Shown: in pieces, positions 35,726-45,500 of the stretch
Layout: each line of letters starts with the position of its first letter
Numbering within the stretch: position 1 is the first letter of the stretch
Source: Granulicella sibirica
Lineage (GTDB): Bacteria; Acidobacteriota; Terriglobia; Terriglobales; Acidobacteriaceae
Length of the DNA: 64,000 bases
Assembly: GCF_004115155.1 (NCBI RefSeq)
Contig: NZ_RDSM01000005.1
Span: 140,945-204,944, forward strand
Reading direction: 5' to 3'
Made by a program: the position numbers and the translations under genes
The notes under the pieces: generated by a model
Databases searched by the model: none
The model's input: only the letters and a program-made list of their open reading frames with translations
What the model was told of the DNA's origin: nothing

Positions 35726-36916
35726 ATGTATTACCCCTTTCAATCAAGCCACGCGGCATCTCCTGCCGAGATTGCCGCCACGCTCTCGCGCAGCAGGCGG
35801 GAGTTTCTGCGCGATGCCTCGGGGTTGCTGCTGGGGTCTGCATTGGCGGGTGGAAGCCCTTTTCTGCGTGGGCAGTCGGTAGCGAAGAAACGTAAGGTCA
35901 TCGTGATCACCTTTGGCGGTGGCGCTCGCGACCAGGAGACGTTTGCACCTGAGGGTCAGCGGAACATTCCCCATATGCTCCGGGAACTGGCACCACAGTC
36001 CACCTTTTTTACCCATGTGATGAATAAGGGAATTCTTGGGCATTACGTAGCGACAGCGAGCCTGGCTACAGGTGTGTACGAGACGCTGAACAACTTTTCT
36101 TCGGTACCACCCGAACATCCAACGGTCTTCGAGTACTTTCGCAAGGATCTGAAGAGGCCCATGTCGAATGCGTGGGTGGTGGCCCCAAGCAATGGTTTTA
36201 GCCGCATCGGCGAGAGTGAAGCGCGGGGATACGGCCCCGGGATGGGGGCTCAGGTTATTCTCCCGAAGCACCTGCTCCAGGCCGCTTCGTCAGGCAGTGG
36301 CCTGGGAGATCTAGGCCATCTTCTACGGGACAACTACGAGTCTCCGCTTTATACGCCGCACCTCGCGGGCAGCGATGCCGACGGCGACGTAGAGCGTCAC
36401 CAGCTGGATTCGATCCTGAAGCTTTCGCTTGATGACTTTTTGACGCATGCGCGGACGGCCGCCAGTCCTGATGAGCTTTCGGTTTACATTGTGCGGCAGC
36501 TAATGCGGAAACAGTCGCCGAGCATGCTGTGGCTCACGCTTCATGATGTGGATATCGCGCACTCCGGAGCCTACTCGCTCTATGTGGATGCCATTCGCCG
36601 GACGGATCGGCTGTGCGGCGAGGTGTGGCAGGCGGTACAGGCAGATCCGGAGTACGCAGGAAATACCACGATGTTTATCCTTCCCGATTTCGGCCGCGAT
36701 GCAGATATGGAGGCGGGGGGAAATGGCTTTCAGCATCACCGTACCGGTGATACCGCATCGCGCACCACATGGATGATGGTGCTGGGCGCGGGCGTGCGTC
36801 AGGGAGTGGTTTACGATCGTCCGATTGAGTCCATCGATCTGGTTCCGACGCTTGGATCCATCATGGGGTTCTCCCCCACGCTGTCGCATGGTAAGCCGAT
36901 CACGGAGCTGTTATAA
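35726..36916 (+). CDS. Tat-exported alkaline-phosphatase-superfamily protein
   Basis: 396 residues with a twin-arginine signal SRREFLRDASGLLLGSALAGG near residue 25. The body has the fold signals of the alkaline phosphatase/sulfatase superfamily: an early strand VIVITFGGGARDQETF (metal-site position), WLTLHDVDIAHSGAY in the middle, MFILPDFGRDADMEAGG, and a terminal block SIDLVPTLGSIMGF followed by GKPITELL as in sulfatases. The usual catalytic Ser/Thr/Cys after the first metal Asp is not obvious: the segment reads GGARDQETF, resembling DUF1501-type members. Activity is therefore uncertain. It lies 75 bases after the TonB receptor and 3 bases before the next gene, so it probably acts on what the receptor handles. 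Confidence 0.75.
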   Translation: MYYPFQSSHAASPAEIAATLSRSRREFLRDASGLLLGSALAGGSPFLRGQSVAKKRKVIVITFGGGARDQETFAPEGQRNIPHMLRELAPQSTFFTHVMNKGILGHYVATASLATGVYETLNNFSSVPPEHPTVFEYFRKDLKRPMSNAWVVAPSNGFSRIGESEARGYGPGMGAQVILPKHLLQAASSGSGLGDLGHLLRDNYESPLYTPHLAGSDADGDVERHQLDSILKLSLDDFLTHARTAASPDELSVYIVRQLMRKQSPSMLWLTLHDVDIAHSGAYSLYVDAIRRTDRLCGEVWQAVQADPEYAGNTTMFILPDFGRDADMEAGGNGFQHHRTGDTASRTTWMMVLGAGVRQGVVYDRPIESIDLVPTLGSIMGFSPTLSHGKPITELL

Positions 36917-36919
36917 GCC

Positions 36920-38119
36920 ATGCTGCCCGCAACCCTTACCACATCGCAATTCGCGAATTACCCGTCCCTGGCCCGTGCGCTTGCGTCGGCACACCTTGTT
37001 CTGCTGCGGCAACTGCCACTCGCGTTTCTACCAAGCCTGCTCCGGGAACTCATTGAATATGACTACAAATTCCCGGTAGAACGCACAAGGATCGATCGGG
37101 AGTTGAACTATCTCGAGTCGCTCTCTGCCGTAGATCTGGCGAGGTGTTTTGCTGCTTTCTCACAGATCAAACTTAGTGAAGATCAGACTTCCTTCGCCTG
37201 GTGCGAACGTCCTCTGGACTTTACCGAGTTGCTCTCTGCTTATTTGTGGCGAACGCATCAGATGAGTGCGTTCCATGATGCGGCAATCGCATATGGGAAT
37301 CGTTTGCAAACAGCGGTCGTATCACCAGCTCTTCCAACCTCTCGCCTGGGCATTGCCGTCATCGGGCAGGGAGCCTCGCCGCACCAGCCAGACTTGTTTC
37401 AGAACCTTCGTCAGCATGGGACTTTATTCACCAATATCGACCCTTCAGTCGGTCTGTCGGGCCTGGTGGCTGCCGTCGAGGCGCGTGCGCAGCAGCATCC
37501 TGTTCCTTACGCGCACTGGTACGTCGACGGAGGACTTCCGCTCGAGCATAGTGGAGCGGTAACCGGAGTGGCCTATGGAAAGCTGGCAGATACGCGGACG
37601 CTGTTGTTCAAGTACATCCAAAAGCAGGTGAACAGGCCCGGCATGGGTCCGGAAGAGCTTCGGGATAGCCTGGCGCGTCTGTCCCCAGCTGCATTAGGGC
37701 TGAAAGACGATTCGATAGTGGATCGATTCCAGATCAAGGTGCTGACTGAAGGTTCCGGTACGCAGATTTTCAGCACGACCTTTGCACAGTGGACCGCACG
37801 CGAAGTACTCCGGCGAGCTGAGCCGCTGACCCTTCTGGTGCGGTTTGCGCCACGGCAGCGCCAGCGGCCTATGAACGAGCTGCTGGCGGGCGATGAGAGT
37901 ACACCGCAGCTTGATCCGGAGGGTTCACTGATCGATGGCGACATGGCCGCTTACTATCAGTGGATCAACCAGCAGCGCCTTCCCGAAGCAGATCGCTCCT
38001 CGTTTCTCGTGTGGTTCGAAGGGCAGCGACAGGCGCTTGCTGTTAGCCCAACCTTACCGAAAGGAAAGCAGTCCCGCACACCGCTTGGCGTTGCGGCGCT
38101 GCTTTCCCTCGTCACATGA
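36920..38119 (+). CDS. Unknown protein co-encoded with TonB receptor
   Basis: 399 residues with no signal peptide and no family I recognise. It is mixed alpha/beta. One conserved-looking stretch (IAVIGQGASPHQPDLFQNLRQHG) resembles a nucleotide- or cofactor-binding turn but lacks a P-loop, and YAHWYVDGGLPLEHSG follows. It starts three bases after the phosphatase-superfamily gene, so it is translated with it. A cytoplasmic partner of an exported system is odd unless it regulates or matures it. Confidence 0.65.
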   Translation: MLPATLTTSQFANYPSLARALASAHLVLLRQLPLAFLPSLLRELIEYDYKFPVERTRIDRELNYLESLSAVDLARCFAAFSQIKLSEDQTSFAWCERPLDFTELLSAYLWRTHQMSAFHDAAIAYGNRLQTAVVSPALPTSRLGIAVIGQGASPHQPDLFQNLRQHGTLFTNIDPSVGLSGLVAAVEARAQQHPVPYAHWYVDGGLPLEHSGAVTGVAYGKLADTRTLLFKYIQKQVNRPGMGPEELRDSLARLSPAALGLKDDSIVDRFQIKVLTEGSGTQIFSTTFAQWTAREVLRRAEPLTLLVRFAPRQRQRPMNELLAGDESTPQLDPEGSLIDGDMAAYYQWINQQRLPEADRSSFLVWFEGQRQALAVSPTLPKGKQSRTPLGVAALLSLVT

Positions 38120-38276
38120 TCTAGTGAGTCGCTTCGATGCGAAGGAGGCGAACCCCGTGAGCGGGAACGGGCTCGGTGTCTTTCTCACTGTTCACGGCAA
38201 TGGGCTTATGGTTCTAGAAATCGCTCACGGTGATCTTCGGGCCGGAAAAGCCCGCGGGTAGGCTGCTCCAGGAGAG
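38120..38276 (-). pseudogene. C-terminal relic of a GH27-like alpha-galactosidase
   Basis: On the minus strand one frame reads LPAGFSGPKITVSDF, then a TAG where relatives have Trp, then NHKPIAVNSEKDTEPVPAHG and VRLLRIEATH before a normal stop. This is the usual C-terminal beta-sandwich ending of GH27 enzymes (DLW-NHK, VPAHGVxLLR). The stop and the missing catalytic domain mark it as broken. It faces the second relic, which lies on the other strand. Confidence 0.55.
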
Positions 38277-38470
38277 ATGACCGATGTCTGGACCTGGGGA
38301 ACTCGCGTGGGCGGCAACGTCTGGCGCACCACCGGTGACATCCGCGACACCTGGGATTGCATGGATAAGATTGGCTTCAGCCAAGTCGCCATCTCTTCCT
38401 ACACTCGACCCGGCCACTGGAACTACCCCGACATGCTCGAGATCGGAAACGGCGGCATGAACGCCGACGA
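38277..38470 (+). pseudogene. Internal relic of a GH27 alpha-galactosidase
   Basis: The translation VWTWGTRVGGNVWRTTGDIRD, then TWDCMDKIGFSQ and PGHWNYPDMLEIGNGGMNAD, matches the conserved mid-part of GH27 enzymes, including the GNxWRTTGDI block and PGHWNDPDML-like motif. Here the Asp after HWN is Tyr. Homology ends abruptly at about 38470, and the N-terminal catalytic part is absent. With the inverted C-terminal relic it suggests rearrangement of one lost gene. Confidence 0.7.
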
Positions 38471-38519
38471 GCGCTTGCCTCCCCAGCAAGAACATCATCC
38501 ACAGTGCCAAGGTAGCCTC

Positions 38520-38994
38520 ATATTTTGCACGCGCTGAGGAATTTGAGATTATCACACCCGGCTACACCGTCGATATGAGCAAGTAGTATCTGGAACTCAA
38601 GCCGTGGCCCGAAGTCGCCGCTATGGTCCGGACGCTTCGTGAGCGAGGTACTCGACTGGCCATTCTTTCCAACACGACCGCCGCAATGATGCACGCCTGC
38701 GTGAAAGCCTCCGGTCTGGAATCGGCGTTTGACTTTCAGCTCAGCACCGATCACGTGAAGGCGTTCAAGCCCGATCCTTCCGCTTACCAAATGAGCCTCG
38801 ATGCATTTCATCTTCGGAAGAAAGAGATCGCGTTCGCGGCATTCGGCGGGTGGGATGCGGTGGGTGCGAAGGCTTTTGGCCACCCAACCTATTGGGTAAA
38901 CAGGTTCAACATGCCATCCGAAGAACTCGGTCTATTTGCCGATTTCACTTCTCAGAATCTGTCCTCTTTGCCATCCTTCCTGAAATCTACATAA
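38520..38994 (+). pseudogene. Broken type II haloacid dehalogenase gene
   Basis: The frame reads ARAEEFEIITPGYTVDMSK, a TAG stop (38584-38586), then YLELKPWPEVAAMVRTLRERG, AILSNTT, FDFQLSTDHVKAFKPDPSAYQ, FAAFGGWDAVGAKAFGHPTYWVNR. These are the HAD motifs II (SNTT), III (K of FKPDP) and IV (GGWDAVGAK) of L-2-haloacid dehalogenases. Motif I with the nucleophilic Asp is missing because the 5' part is gone. A restart at the ATG 38623 would give 123 residues without the nucleophile, so activity is unlikely. Confidence 0.75.
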
Positions 38995-39135
38995 GTGATC
39001 CGCAAGTTCGACCAAACCCGCGCGGTATGCCATGGGGCAAAGACCGACAAAGCCTCCAAAAACCTGGAGCAACGCACTTCCGATATTGGGTTATGTCCGG
39101 AGCGAGTGGTGCCATCGGCCGTCAGCCTGAGTATT
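38995..39135. other. Short non-coding stretch
   Basis: It lies between the dehalogenase relic and the end of the exonuclease gene. I see no gene or hairpin. Confidence 0.4.
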
Positions 39136-39987
39136 TCATTTGCTGGAACGGAGAGAGTAGTCGAGCCTTGCAGCAAGGGCAGGGAACTCGGCCGTCGGTC
39201 CCCTCCACCTGAGCTCCTCAATAGAGTCGAAGAGTGGAATATCTGTTCTAAGTGTGGCCAGGTCACGGAACAGGAAAGCCAAATCTCGTTGCTCCTCGAA
39301 GGTTCGAATCAGGGTTCCGGAATTCGCTACGTGAACTGTCCAGGTTCGCAGGTCATTTGGGATTGCCTCAAGCTTTCCGTAATGTGACAGTACGGACGCA
39401 GTCGACTTCGCCCCCCAGCCCTTGAGGCCTGGATAGCCGTCTGCCGGGTCTCCGACCAAAGCCAGAAAATCAGGGATGGATTCCGGAAGAACTCCAAATT
39501 TTGCGACAACGCCTGCCTCGTCGCGTATCAATCCCTTCCGCCGGTCCAGTTGAACGACTCGCGTTCCCCGCACGCATTGACCAAGATCCTTGTCAGGGGT
39601 GCAGATGACGACTCGGGTCACTACAGGGTCTTCGGCTGCTTTGAGAGCACCGGCAGCAAGGGCATCATCGGCTTCGAACTCCACCATCGGCCAGACCACC
39701 ACTCCGAGTGATCGCAGCGCTTCTTCCAAAAGAGGAAACTGCGAAAGCAGATCAGGTTCGATACCTGCTCCGGTCTTGTATCCAGGCCACATATCATTGC
39801 GAAAGGACTCGATGACGTGGTCTGTTGCCACAGCGATGTGCGTCGCTCCATTCTCGATCATCTTTAGAATTGAGGCGAGCACACCTCGTACGGCTGCGAC
39901 TTCCCGGCCTTCTCTATCGAATGCGGAAGGAAGTGCATAGTAGTGCCGGAACAGCTCGTACGTACCGTCAACAAGGTAGACTTCCAG
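39136..39987 (-). CDS. 5'-3' exonuclease (flap-endonuclease-like, PIN plus H3TH)
   Basis: About 283 residues. The reading frame extends upstream of the first ATG (39882), coding EVYLVDGTYELFRHYYALPS, the conserved N-terminus with the first metal-binding Asp. The only plausible start there is CTG at 39987, preceded by AGGAG with a seven-base spacer. Other active-site acids follow: ATDHVIESFRNDMWPGYK, EFEADDALA and TPDKDLGQCV. The H3TH region is LVGDPADGYPGLKGWGAKSTAS. It resembles the stand-alone exonuclease domain of DNA polymerase I and probably removes flaps or RNA primers. The frame is intact despite lying beside decayed genes. Confidence 0.85.
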   Translation of the reverse strand: MEVYLVDGTYELFRHYYALPSAFDREGREVAAVRGVLASILKMIENGATHIAVATDHVIESFRNDMWPGYKTGAGIEPDLLSQFPLLEEALRSLGVVVWPMVEFEADDALAAGALKAAEDPVVTRVVICTPDKDLGQCVRGTRVVQLDRRKGLIRDEAGVVAKFGVLPESIPDFLALVGDPADGYPGLKGWGAKSTASVLSHYGKLEAIPNDLRTWTVHVANSGTLIRTFEEQRDLAFLFRDLATLRTDIPLFDSIEELRWRGPTAEFPALAARLDYSLRSSK

Positions 39988-40185
39988 AGATTTGCTCCTG
40001 GATCGACTATAGAACTTGTCTCGCTGTTCTGGCTGATTCTTCCTGGCGTTGACTTTCCCGCTGCGGCGCTTTCACGGTCGCATGAGACCGACCGGGGACT
40101 GGGAATTGTCCGTGCTGTTGACGTAGGCTCAATCCATGCCAAGAAAGACAGATTCCGCTGCAAAGAGTTCTCTAGCCGGAGAACG

Positions 40186-40440
40186 TTGAAAGGCTCGGGA
40201 GACAGATCAAGCAGTTTTTTATGGCTTGCCATCATGCTCGTTGTCCTGATTATCCTCGTCTCCGTGGCGTGGCTGTACTGGTTGCAGTCGGGATCCGGAG
40301 CGAAGCGAGGCACATTCAGCGAAGCTGCCCAAAGCACTCTGCACCTGAAGCCGGGACAGCAGAAGCCCAGCGCAGGAAAGCCTGAGATTGCACCCGAGAG
40401 GTCCATTCCACGGGTTGTGCCTTCCGTCGCCGTTCCATGA
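40186..40440 (+). CDS. Possible small single-pass membrane protein
   Basis: A frame open from 39943 contains a strong transmembrane helix (SSSFLWLAIMLVVLIILVSV) followed by a Pro/Lys/Gly-rich soluble tail of about 50 residues. The 5' third of the frame would overlap the exonuclease start on the other strand, so I take the TTG at 40186, which has GGAG four bases upstream (84 residues). It could belong to an envelope complex, but nothing in the tail is diagnostic. The start and even the gene are uncertain. Confidence 0.4.
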   Translation: MKGSGDRSSSFLWLAIMLVVLIILVSVAWLYWLQSGSGAKRGTFSEAAQSTLHLKPGQQKPSAGKPEIAPERSIPRVVPSVAVP

Positions 40441-40844
40441 ATCTGGCCTCGGCCAGACAACGAGCTAGATCCCGGTCTTCCGTTGAAACACGACGCGGCA
40501 CGGCCCGAATGAGTTATTTCCTATCTGCCATGTCTCTTTGCTCCAATGGAGGTCGAGACATCATTCTGTGACATCGCGGGCGGCTCTGCTGTGTGCAAAA
40601 GCTACACTTTCCCCCGAGAGAACGAGGCCTGCGAAGTTGCATAGCGGTACAACTATAGTGGGCTATTTTCTTGCCGCCATCGTCTGCCCGAAGTTATCGT
40701 GCCCGGTGACCAGCTCGAGCGCATACACGCGGGTTCTTTCGCCCCAGCTTCGATTCGAGGTCTGGCCTCGCGCCCTTTGGAGCAGCCTGACCCATAGATT
40801 GGCCTGCGCCTTTCGGCCCCTGTAGAGTTAGCGCAAGAAAGCCG
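40441..40844. other. Stretch without a recognised gene
   Basis: No RNA gene, terminator or intact frame is convincing. A minus-strand frame of 54 codons (about 40832-40671) ends VTGHDNFGQTMAARK but has no start codon and may be chance or a relic. Confidence 0.35.
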
Positions 40845-42482
40845 TTAGAAGCCCTTTGCCTTGGGATCGGGCGCGGGCGTCGGGATGCGTGGCAGCATCT
40901 CGGGGCGGGTGGCTGCGTTGTAGGCAAACCAGGCTTCGATCATGCTGCCCTGCATCACGTCACCCTTCTGCACACGGTCGTAGAGGTCCATGTTGCTGTG
41001 GTGGGTTCGGGTACCGTACTCCAGCGGGTCTTGCATGAAACCAACGCCATTCAAGCCGATCCACGAGAACGACGTGGAGTCAGTACCGCCGGGCGTAAGC
41101 GTTGGGCCTGCGGTGACGCCGGTGACCGTTGTGATCTGCAGGTCCTTGATCGGTGCGATCCATGAGCGGAAGATAGCCGCCAACTGATCGTTACCCAGCG
41201 CTGACACTCCGCGGAAGCGGCCGCTCCCGCTGTCGTCGTTGAAGTAGACGTCCAGCTTGTCGTACTCCGGCGTCTTGACCATGGTGGTGCGCGGCGCGAA
41301 GTGCTTTTGCACATAGGCCAGCGAGCCGTACAGTCCTTCTTCCTCACCGCCCCACAGCGCCACGCGGACGGTGCGTGCCATGGGCTTCTTCGTGGTAGCG
41401 AGAATGCGCATGGCCTCCATCGCGACCGAGGATCCGGTGCCGTTGTCCGTAGCACCGGTGCCGCCCTGCCAGCTATCGAAGTGCCCGCCCACCATCACGA
41501 CTTCCTCCGGCTTCGTGGTGCCGGGGATCTCGCCGATGACGTTGAAGCCGTTCTGGTCGTCCATCTGGTACTCCACCTGGATGTCGAAGGTTAACTTCGG
41601 CGTTTCGCCGTGGTCGAGCAGGCGCACCACGCGGTTGTATTGCTCCGGCGTGATCGCGACCATGGGCGGCCCGACCGGGTCGTTTGGATTCTGCGATCCA
41701 CCGTAAGAGCCGAAGACCGTACCGCCGTCACCGTTGTAGCCCGGCGTTACGGCCACCAGCACACCCTCCTCCTTGAAGAAGGCGTTGATCTTGTTGCGCA
41801 GCACCATGCCACTGCCCGCGGCGGTGGAGAAGGTGGAAGGGGTGATGTCGCCGGGACGCGGGGCCACTACTCCAGCACGCCCGCCAAAGCCGGTGTGCGA
41901 AGGATCCTGCGTCTGCGCGCGTGCGTCGATCTCCGCGTCGGTCAGCCGGTGCGCTTCCGCATCCGTATGCATCTCGAGCGTTCGCGGATCGAAGAAGAGC
42001 ACCACCTTGCCCTTCAGCTTGCCCTTGTACTTCGCGAAGTCTGCCTCCGTGTGCAGCGGGGCGAAGACAGCGTCCGCGGTGACGGGGCCGTTGGTGCCGG
42101 GCGTCCACGCTAGCGGGAAGCCTATCAGTGCAGCGTATGCCGGATTCTCCAGGGCGCCGTAGAACTTCTTGATCTGCCACCCATAGCCGAAGGGCCCCCA
42201 GCTCTCGAGGTGTACGTTCTGTAGACCCCATGCCTTCATTTGCTTCATCGCCCAGTCGGCCGCGGCGCGGTGGTTGCGGCTGTTGTTCACGCGAGGGCCA
42301 TAGACCTCACTCAGGTAGTAGAGGTTCTCCATCACCTGCGAGTTCTGGAACGCCTGGGTCTTAATGGCATTCAGGGTAGCCAGATCGACCTTGTCGCCGT
42401 CGTCCTGCGCATGTGCGGCTGTTCCGAATGCCAATACAGCCGCGCATGCGACCGACAAAAGCTTGATGGGCGAACGAGTCAC
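40845..42482 (-). CDS. M28-family zinc aminopeptidase/carboxypeptidase, exported
   Basis: 545 residues from GTG at 42482, with GGGAG seven bases upstream. The longest frame adds 20 residues. The signal peptide is MTRSPIKLLSVACAAVLAFGTAAHA. A protease-associated (PA) insert (about 120-290) is followed by the M28 catalytic domain: VVMVGGHFDSWQGGTGATDNG gives zinc-ligand His and Asp, and GGEEEGLYGS the catalytic Glu and next ligand. A later Asp (YFNDDSGS) and a terminal HHSNMDLYDRV His complete the two-zinc site. It resembles plasma glutamate carboxypeptidase (carboxypeptidase Q) homologues and should release amino acids from peptides in the periplasm. It follows the TonB receptor gene by about 107 bases on the same strand, suggesting peptide uptake and use. 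Confidence 0.88.
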   Translation of the reverse strand: MTRSPIKLLSVACAAVLAFGTAAHAQDDGDKVDLATLNAIKTQAFQNSQVMENLYYLSEVYGPRVNNSRNHRAAADWAMKQMKAWGLQNVHLESWGPFGYGWQIKKFYGALENPAYAALIGFPLAWTPGTNGPVTADAVFAPLHTEADFAKYKGKLKGKVVLFFDPRTLEMHTDAEAHRLTDAEIDARAQTQDPSHTGFGGRAGVVAPRPGDITPSTFSTAAGSGMVLRNKINAFFKEEGVLVAVTPGYNGDGGTVFGSYGGSQNPNDPVGPPMVAITPEQYNRVVRLLDHGETPKLTFDIQVEYQMDDQNGFNVIGEIPGTTKPEEVVMVGGHFDSWQGGTGATDNGTGSSVAMEAMRILATTKKPMARTVRVALWGGEEEGLYGSLAYVQKHFAPRTTMVKTPEYDKLDVYFNDDSGSGRFRGVSALGNDQLAAIFRSWIAPIKDLQITTVTGVTAGPTLTPGGTDSTSFSWIGLNGVGFMQDPLEYGTRTHHSNMDLYDRVQKGDVMQGSMIEAWFAYNAATRPEMLPRIPTPAPDPKAKGF

Positions 42483-42589
42483 TGAATTACTCCCAGTCAA
42501 AGGTGGCTTTGGGCGAAAGAGAAGGCCCGATGCACCCTGCAATGAAAGCAGAATACACCGGGCTCGCTTCGTGTGGGCAGTTTGCAGCG

Positions 42590-45500
42590 TTAGAAGCTGA
42601 CCTTGAAAGCGAACTGAATGTTGCGCGGCTCGCCCGCTCCCAGACCGGGGGCAGAGGAGGAGTTACGTGTTGCGGACAAGACACCGAAGGCCGAAGACGT
42701 CAGCGTGCCGCTGGGGTTGGCAAAGTTCGCCTGGTTTGCGATGTTGAAGATCTCAGCACGAAGTTCTGTGTTGATATGCTCCGTAATCGGTGTGCGTTTG
42801 AAGAACGACAGGTCGACGTCACCGAAGCCTGGTCCCTGGACGCTATCGCGTCGCTCGTTCCCGAAGGTGCCGCTGGACGGCGCGGACCATGCCGCCTTGT
42901 TCAGGTACGAGTACGAACGCGAGGTGGCGGTCGACGTGGTGACGCGAGATACATATGGAATCACGCCGCCGTTGCGGTTCGGACGATCACGGCTTGCCTC
43001 ACCCGATCCACTGGTGTTGGTTCCGACGAGGATGTTGATTGGCGTCCCACCTGCGAACGAGTAGAGAGCGTTCACCTGGTAGCCCTGCGTGAGACGAGGA
43101 GCGCGGCTGGTAAAGTGCGGAAGAGCGTAGCTGGCGAAGCCAGACACATTGTTGCGAACGTCAAAGGTCGACAGACCCCAGTCCTGGCGAAGGTTCAGGG
43201 TGTTCATGGGAGTGGTGGCACTCGAGGAATCATCCAGAGACTTCGACCATGTGTAGTACAGCGTAGCCGAGACACCATGCCACTGAGCCTGCTTCAGCGA
43301 GAACTGCAGGGAGTTGTAATTTGATGTTGCGCCACTGTTCACCTGGTTGATGGCGGTCAGGTAAGGATACTGTGATGCATAAGGACGAACCCGGGCTGCT
43401 GCGGTTGTTGTCACGGGGATCTGGTTGAGATCCGCAACATACGCCAGACGGCGTCCGACACTGCCGACGTAGGCAACGGTCACGAGCATGTTCTTCGCGA
43501 ACTGCTGCTCGATGTTCAGGTTGTAGTTCTGCATGTAGGCAGCGCGGTAGTTGGGATTGATGGCAAGGATCCCGAGGGATGTAGTGGGTTGACCGTTCGC
43601 ACCGAAGCTCACGCCGGCCGGGAAGGACGAGGTGCCAAGGGTGTACGTGCTGCTGGATACGTTGATGGCTGCATTGGCGTCTCCAGGAGAGCCGAAAATA
43701 CCGGCACTTGCGCCATTTCCGACACTGTTATAAACGAACTGGCCCACCGTCGGCTGATCGAAGAACCACCCGAAGTTACCGCGGACGACCGTTGCAGGGG
43801 AATCCCGGAACGGCGTGAAGGCGAAGCCCACACGCGGTGCGACGTTGCCCGTGTTCCTCGCGTACAGCGGAGCCTTGAAATAGCCGCGCTGTGGGGTGAA
43901 GTTGTAGATCGAGTTACGATCGTCATTCACCACACCGGGGTAACTCCAACGCGCGCCATAGTTCAATGTCAGGCGCTTGTTGACCTCGAAGTTGTCTGCG
44001 GCATAGGCATCGAACGTGTTGACGATATACACGCGCTGCGGATTATTACGCAGAATCTGTGCGCCGGCCGTTACGCTCGTCTGCCCAATCAGGAAGTCAG
44101 CAACCTGCTTGCCAGTGGAGCAGTTCGCTCCTGTAGCAGAGGCGTTGCCGGTGTCGAGACCCGCCGCCGCGCAGTCCGCGTTGGTCCAGCCCCCGCGGGT
44201 ACCATCAAACGTGAACGTCCCACGGCCATTGACGAAGTAAGCCACGTTGAGGTTCGCACGACGATACTCGCCACCAAACTTGAGGTCATGGTGGCCCAGC
44301 GTGTAGTGCATCTGGTCGGTCACGTGACCGGTAACATCCTGACGACCCAGTGGGGCGGTTGCGCCTGTGTAATCAAACGAACCGATCGCGAACTTCGGTG
44401 CGCCGTGCGCCAACTGGCCCGTCAGGCCAAGCGGCAGGCCGTTGCCCTGCACGTCGAAGCTCTGGTTCCGGTCGTTGAAGACCTGCAGGAAGGACGAGGC
44501 GGCAAAGGTGACCTGATTCAAGAATTTGTTGCTGAAGGTGCTGGTCTGGACGATTGAGACATTGTGAATGTGCATCGGCGCGGTTTCAAAGTAGTCCGCG
44601 AAGTGCGAACCCACATCTGCCGATTGAGCCCCTGTTGTACCGAGATAGCGCACCGAGATCGTGTACTTATCGCTGAAATTGTGATCCAGCTTAATGATGC
44701 CGTTATAACTGTTGTAGGTATTGACGCCGTTGGACTGGTACTGGTTCAGGTAACCGGTCGTTGCGCGGCTGACTGCCGGGAACAGCAGGGCGTACATGTT
44801 CGTGGAAACGGTATTGACTGCCGAGCCATGATTAGCCAGCATTAGTTTTCCGGCGTTGATCCACGTGTCGTTCAGAACCGTGTCGGCAAGGCTGTTGTTT
44901 GCCTGGGCGATCTGCACTTCGCCAGCGAGAAAGAAGAACGTCTTGTCCTTGAAGATGGGCCCGCCCAAGGTAAATCCACCCTGGTGGTTACGAATTTCTG
45001 GAATTCGGCTGCCCTTGGCTACCGACGGGCTGAGCCATGCGAAGAGTTCGTTACGGTCATAGTAGAAGACGTCACCGTGGAAGTGGTTGGTTCCGCCCTT
45101 GATGACCATGTTGCTGTTCGCACCGCCATTTCGGCCCGTATCCGCCTCGCCTGCCGCTTGCAGGGAGAACTGATCGATTGCCTCGATCGGGATAAGGCCT
45201 CCGGCTATCCCTGCGATACCGCCCTGGTTCGAAGCAACTGCATTCGACCACGGGTCATTGTTGTCCGCTCCGTCGATTTGGAAGTTCACGCCGGCAGTAC
45301 GCGAGCCGTTCACTGTGTTGCTGTAGGGGCTAACGCCAGGGGCTAGCTTGATCATCTGGGTGAAGTTACGGCCGTTCAGAGGGATTTCCTGCACAGACTT
45401 GGAGTCGACAACGGCGACCAGCGAGCTAGTAGTGGTATCGACTGTGACCCCAGCAGCCTCGACGTTCACAACGGTCGACTCGGAACCAACCGAGAGCGAA

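Noticed and set aside
40671..40832. Protein-like minus-strand frame ending VTGHDNFGQTMAARK
   Set aside because: No start codon, 54 codons only and no recognised family. Could be a relic but not supportable.
43589..44557. 322-codon plus-strand frame inside the third TonB receptor
   Set aside because: Antisense shadow of a well-conserved receptor; Arg/Val-rich and without motifs.
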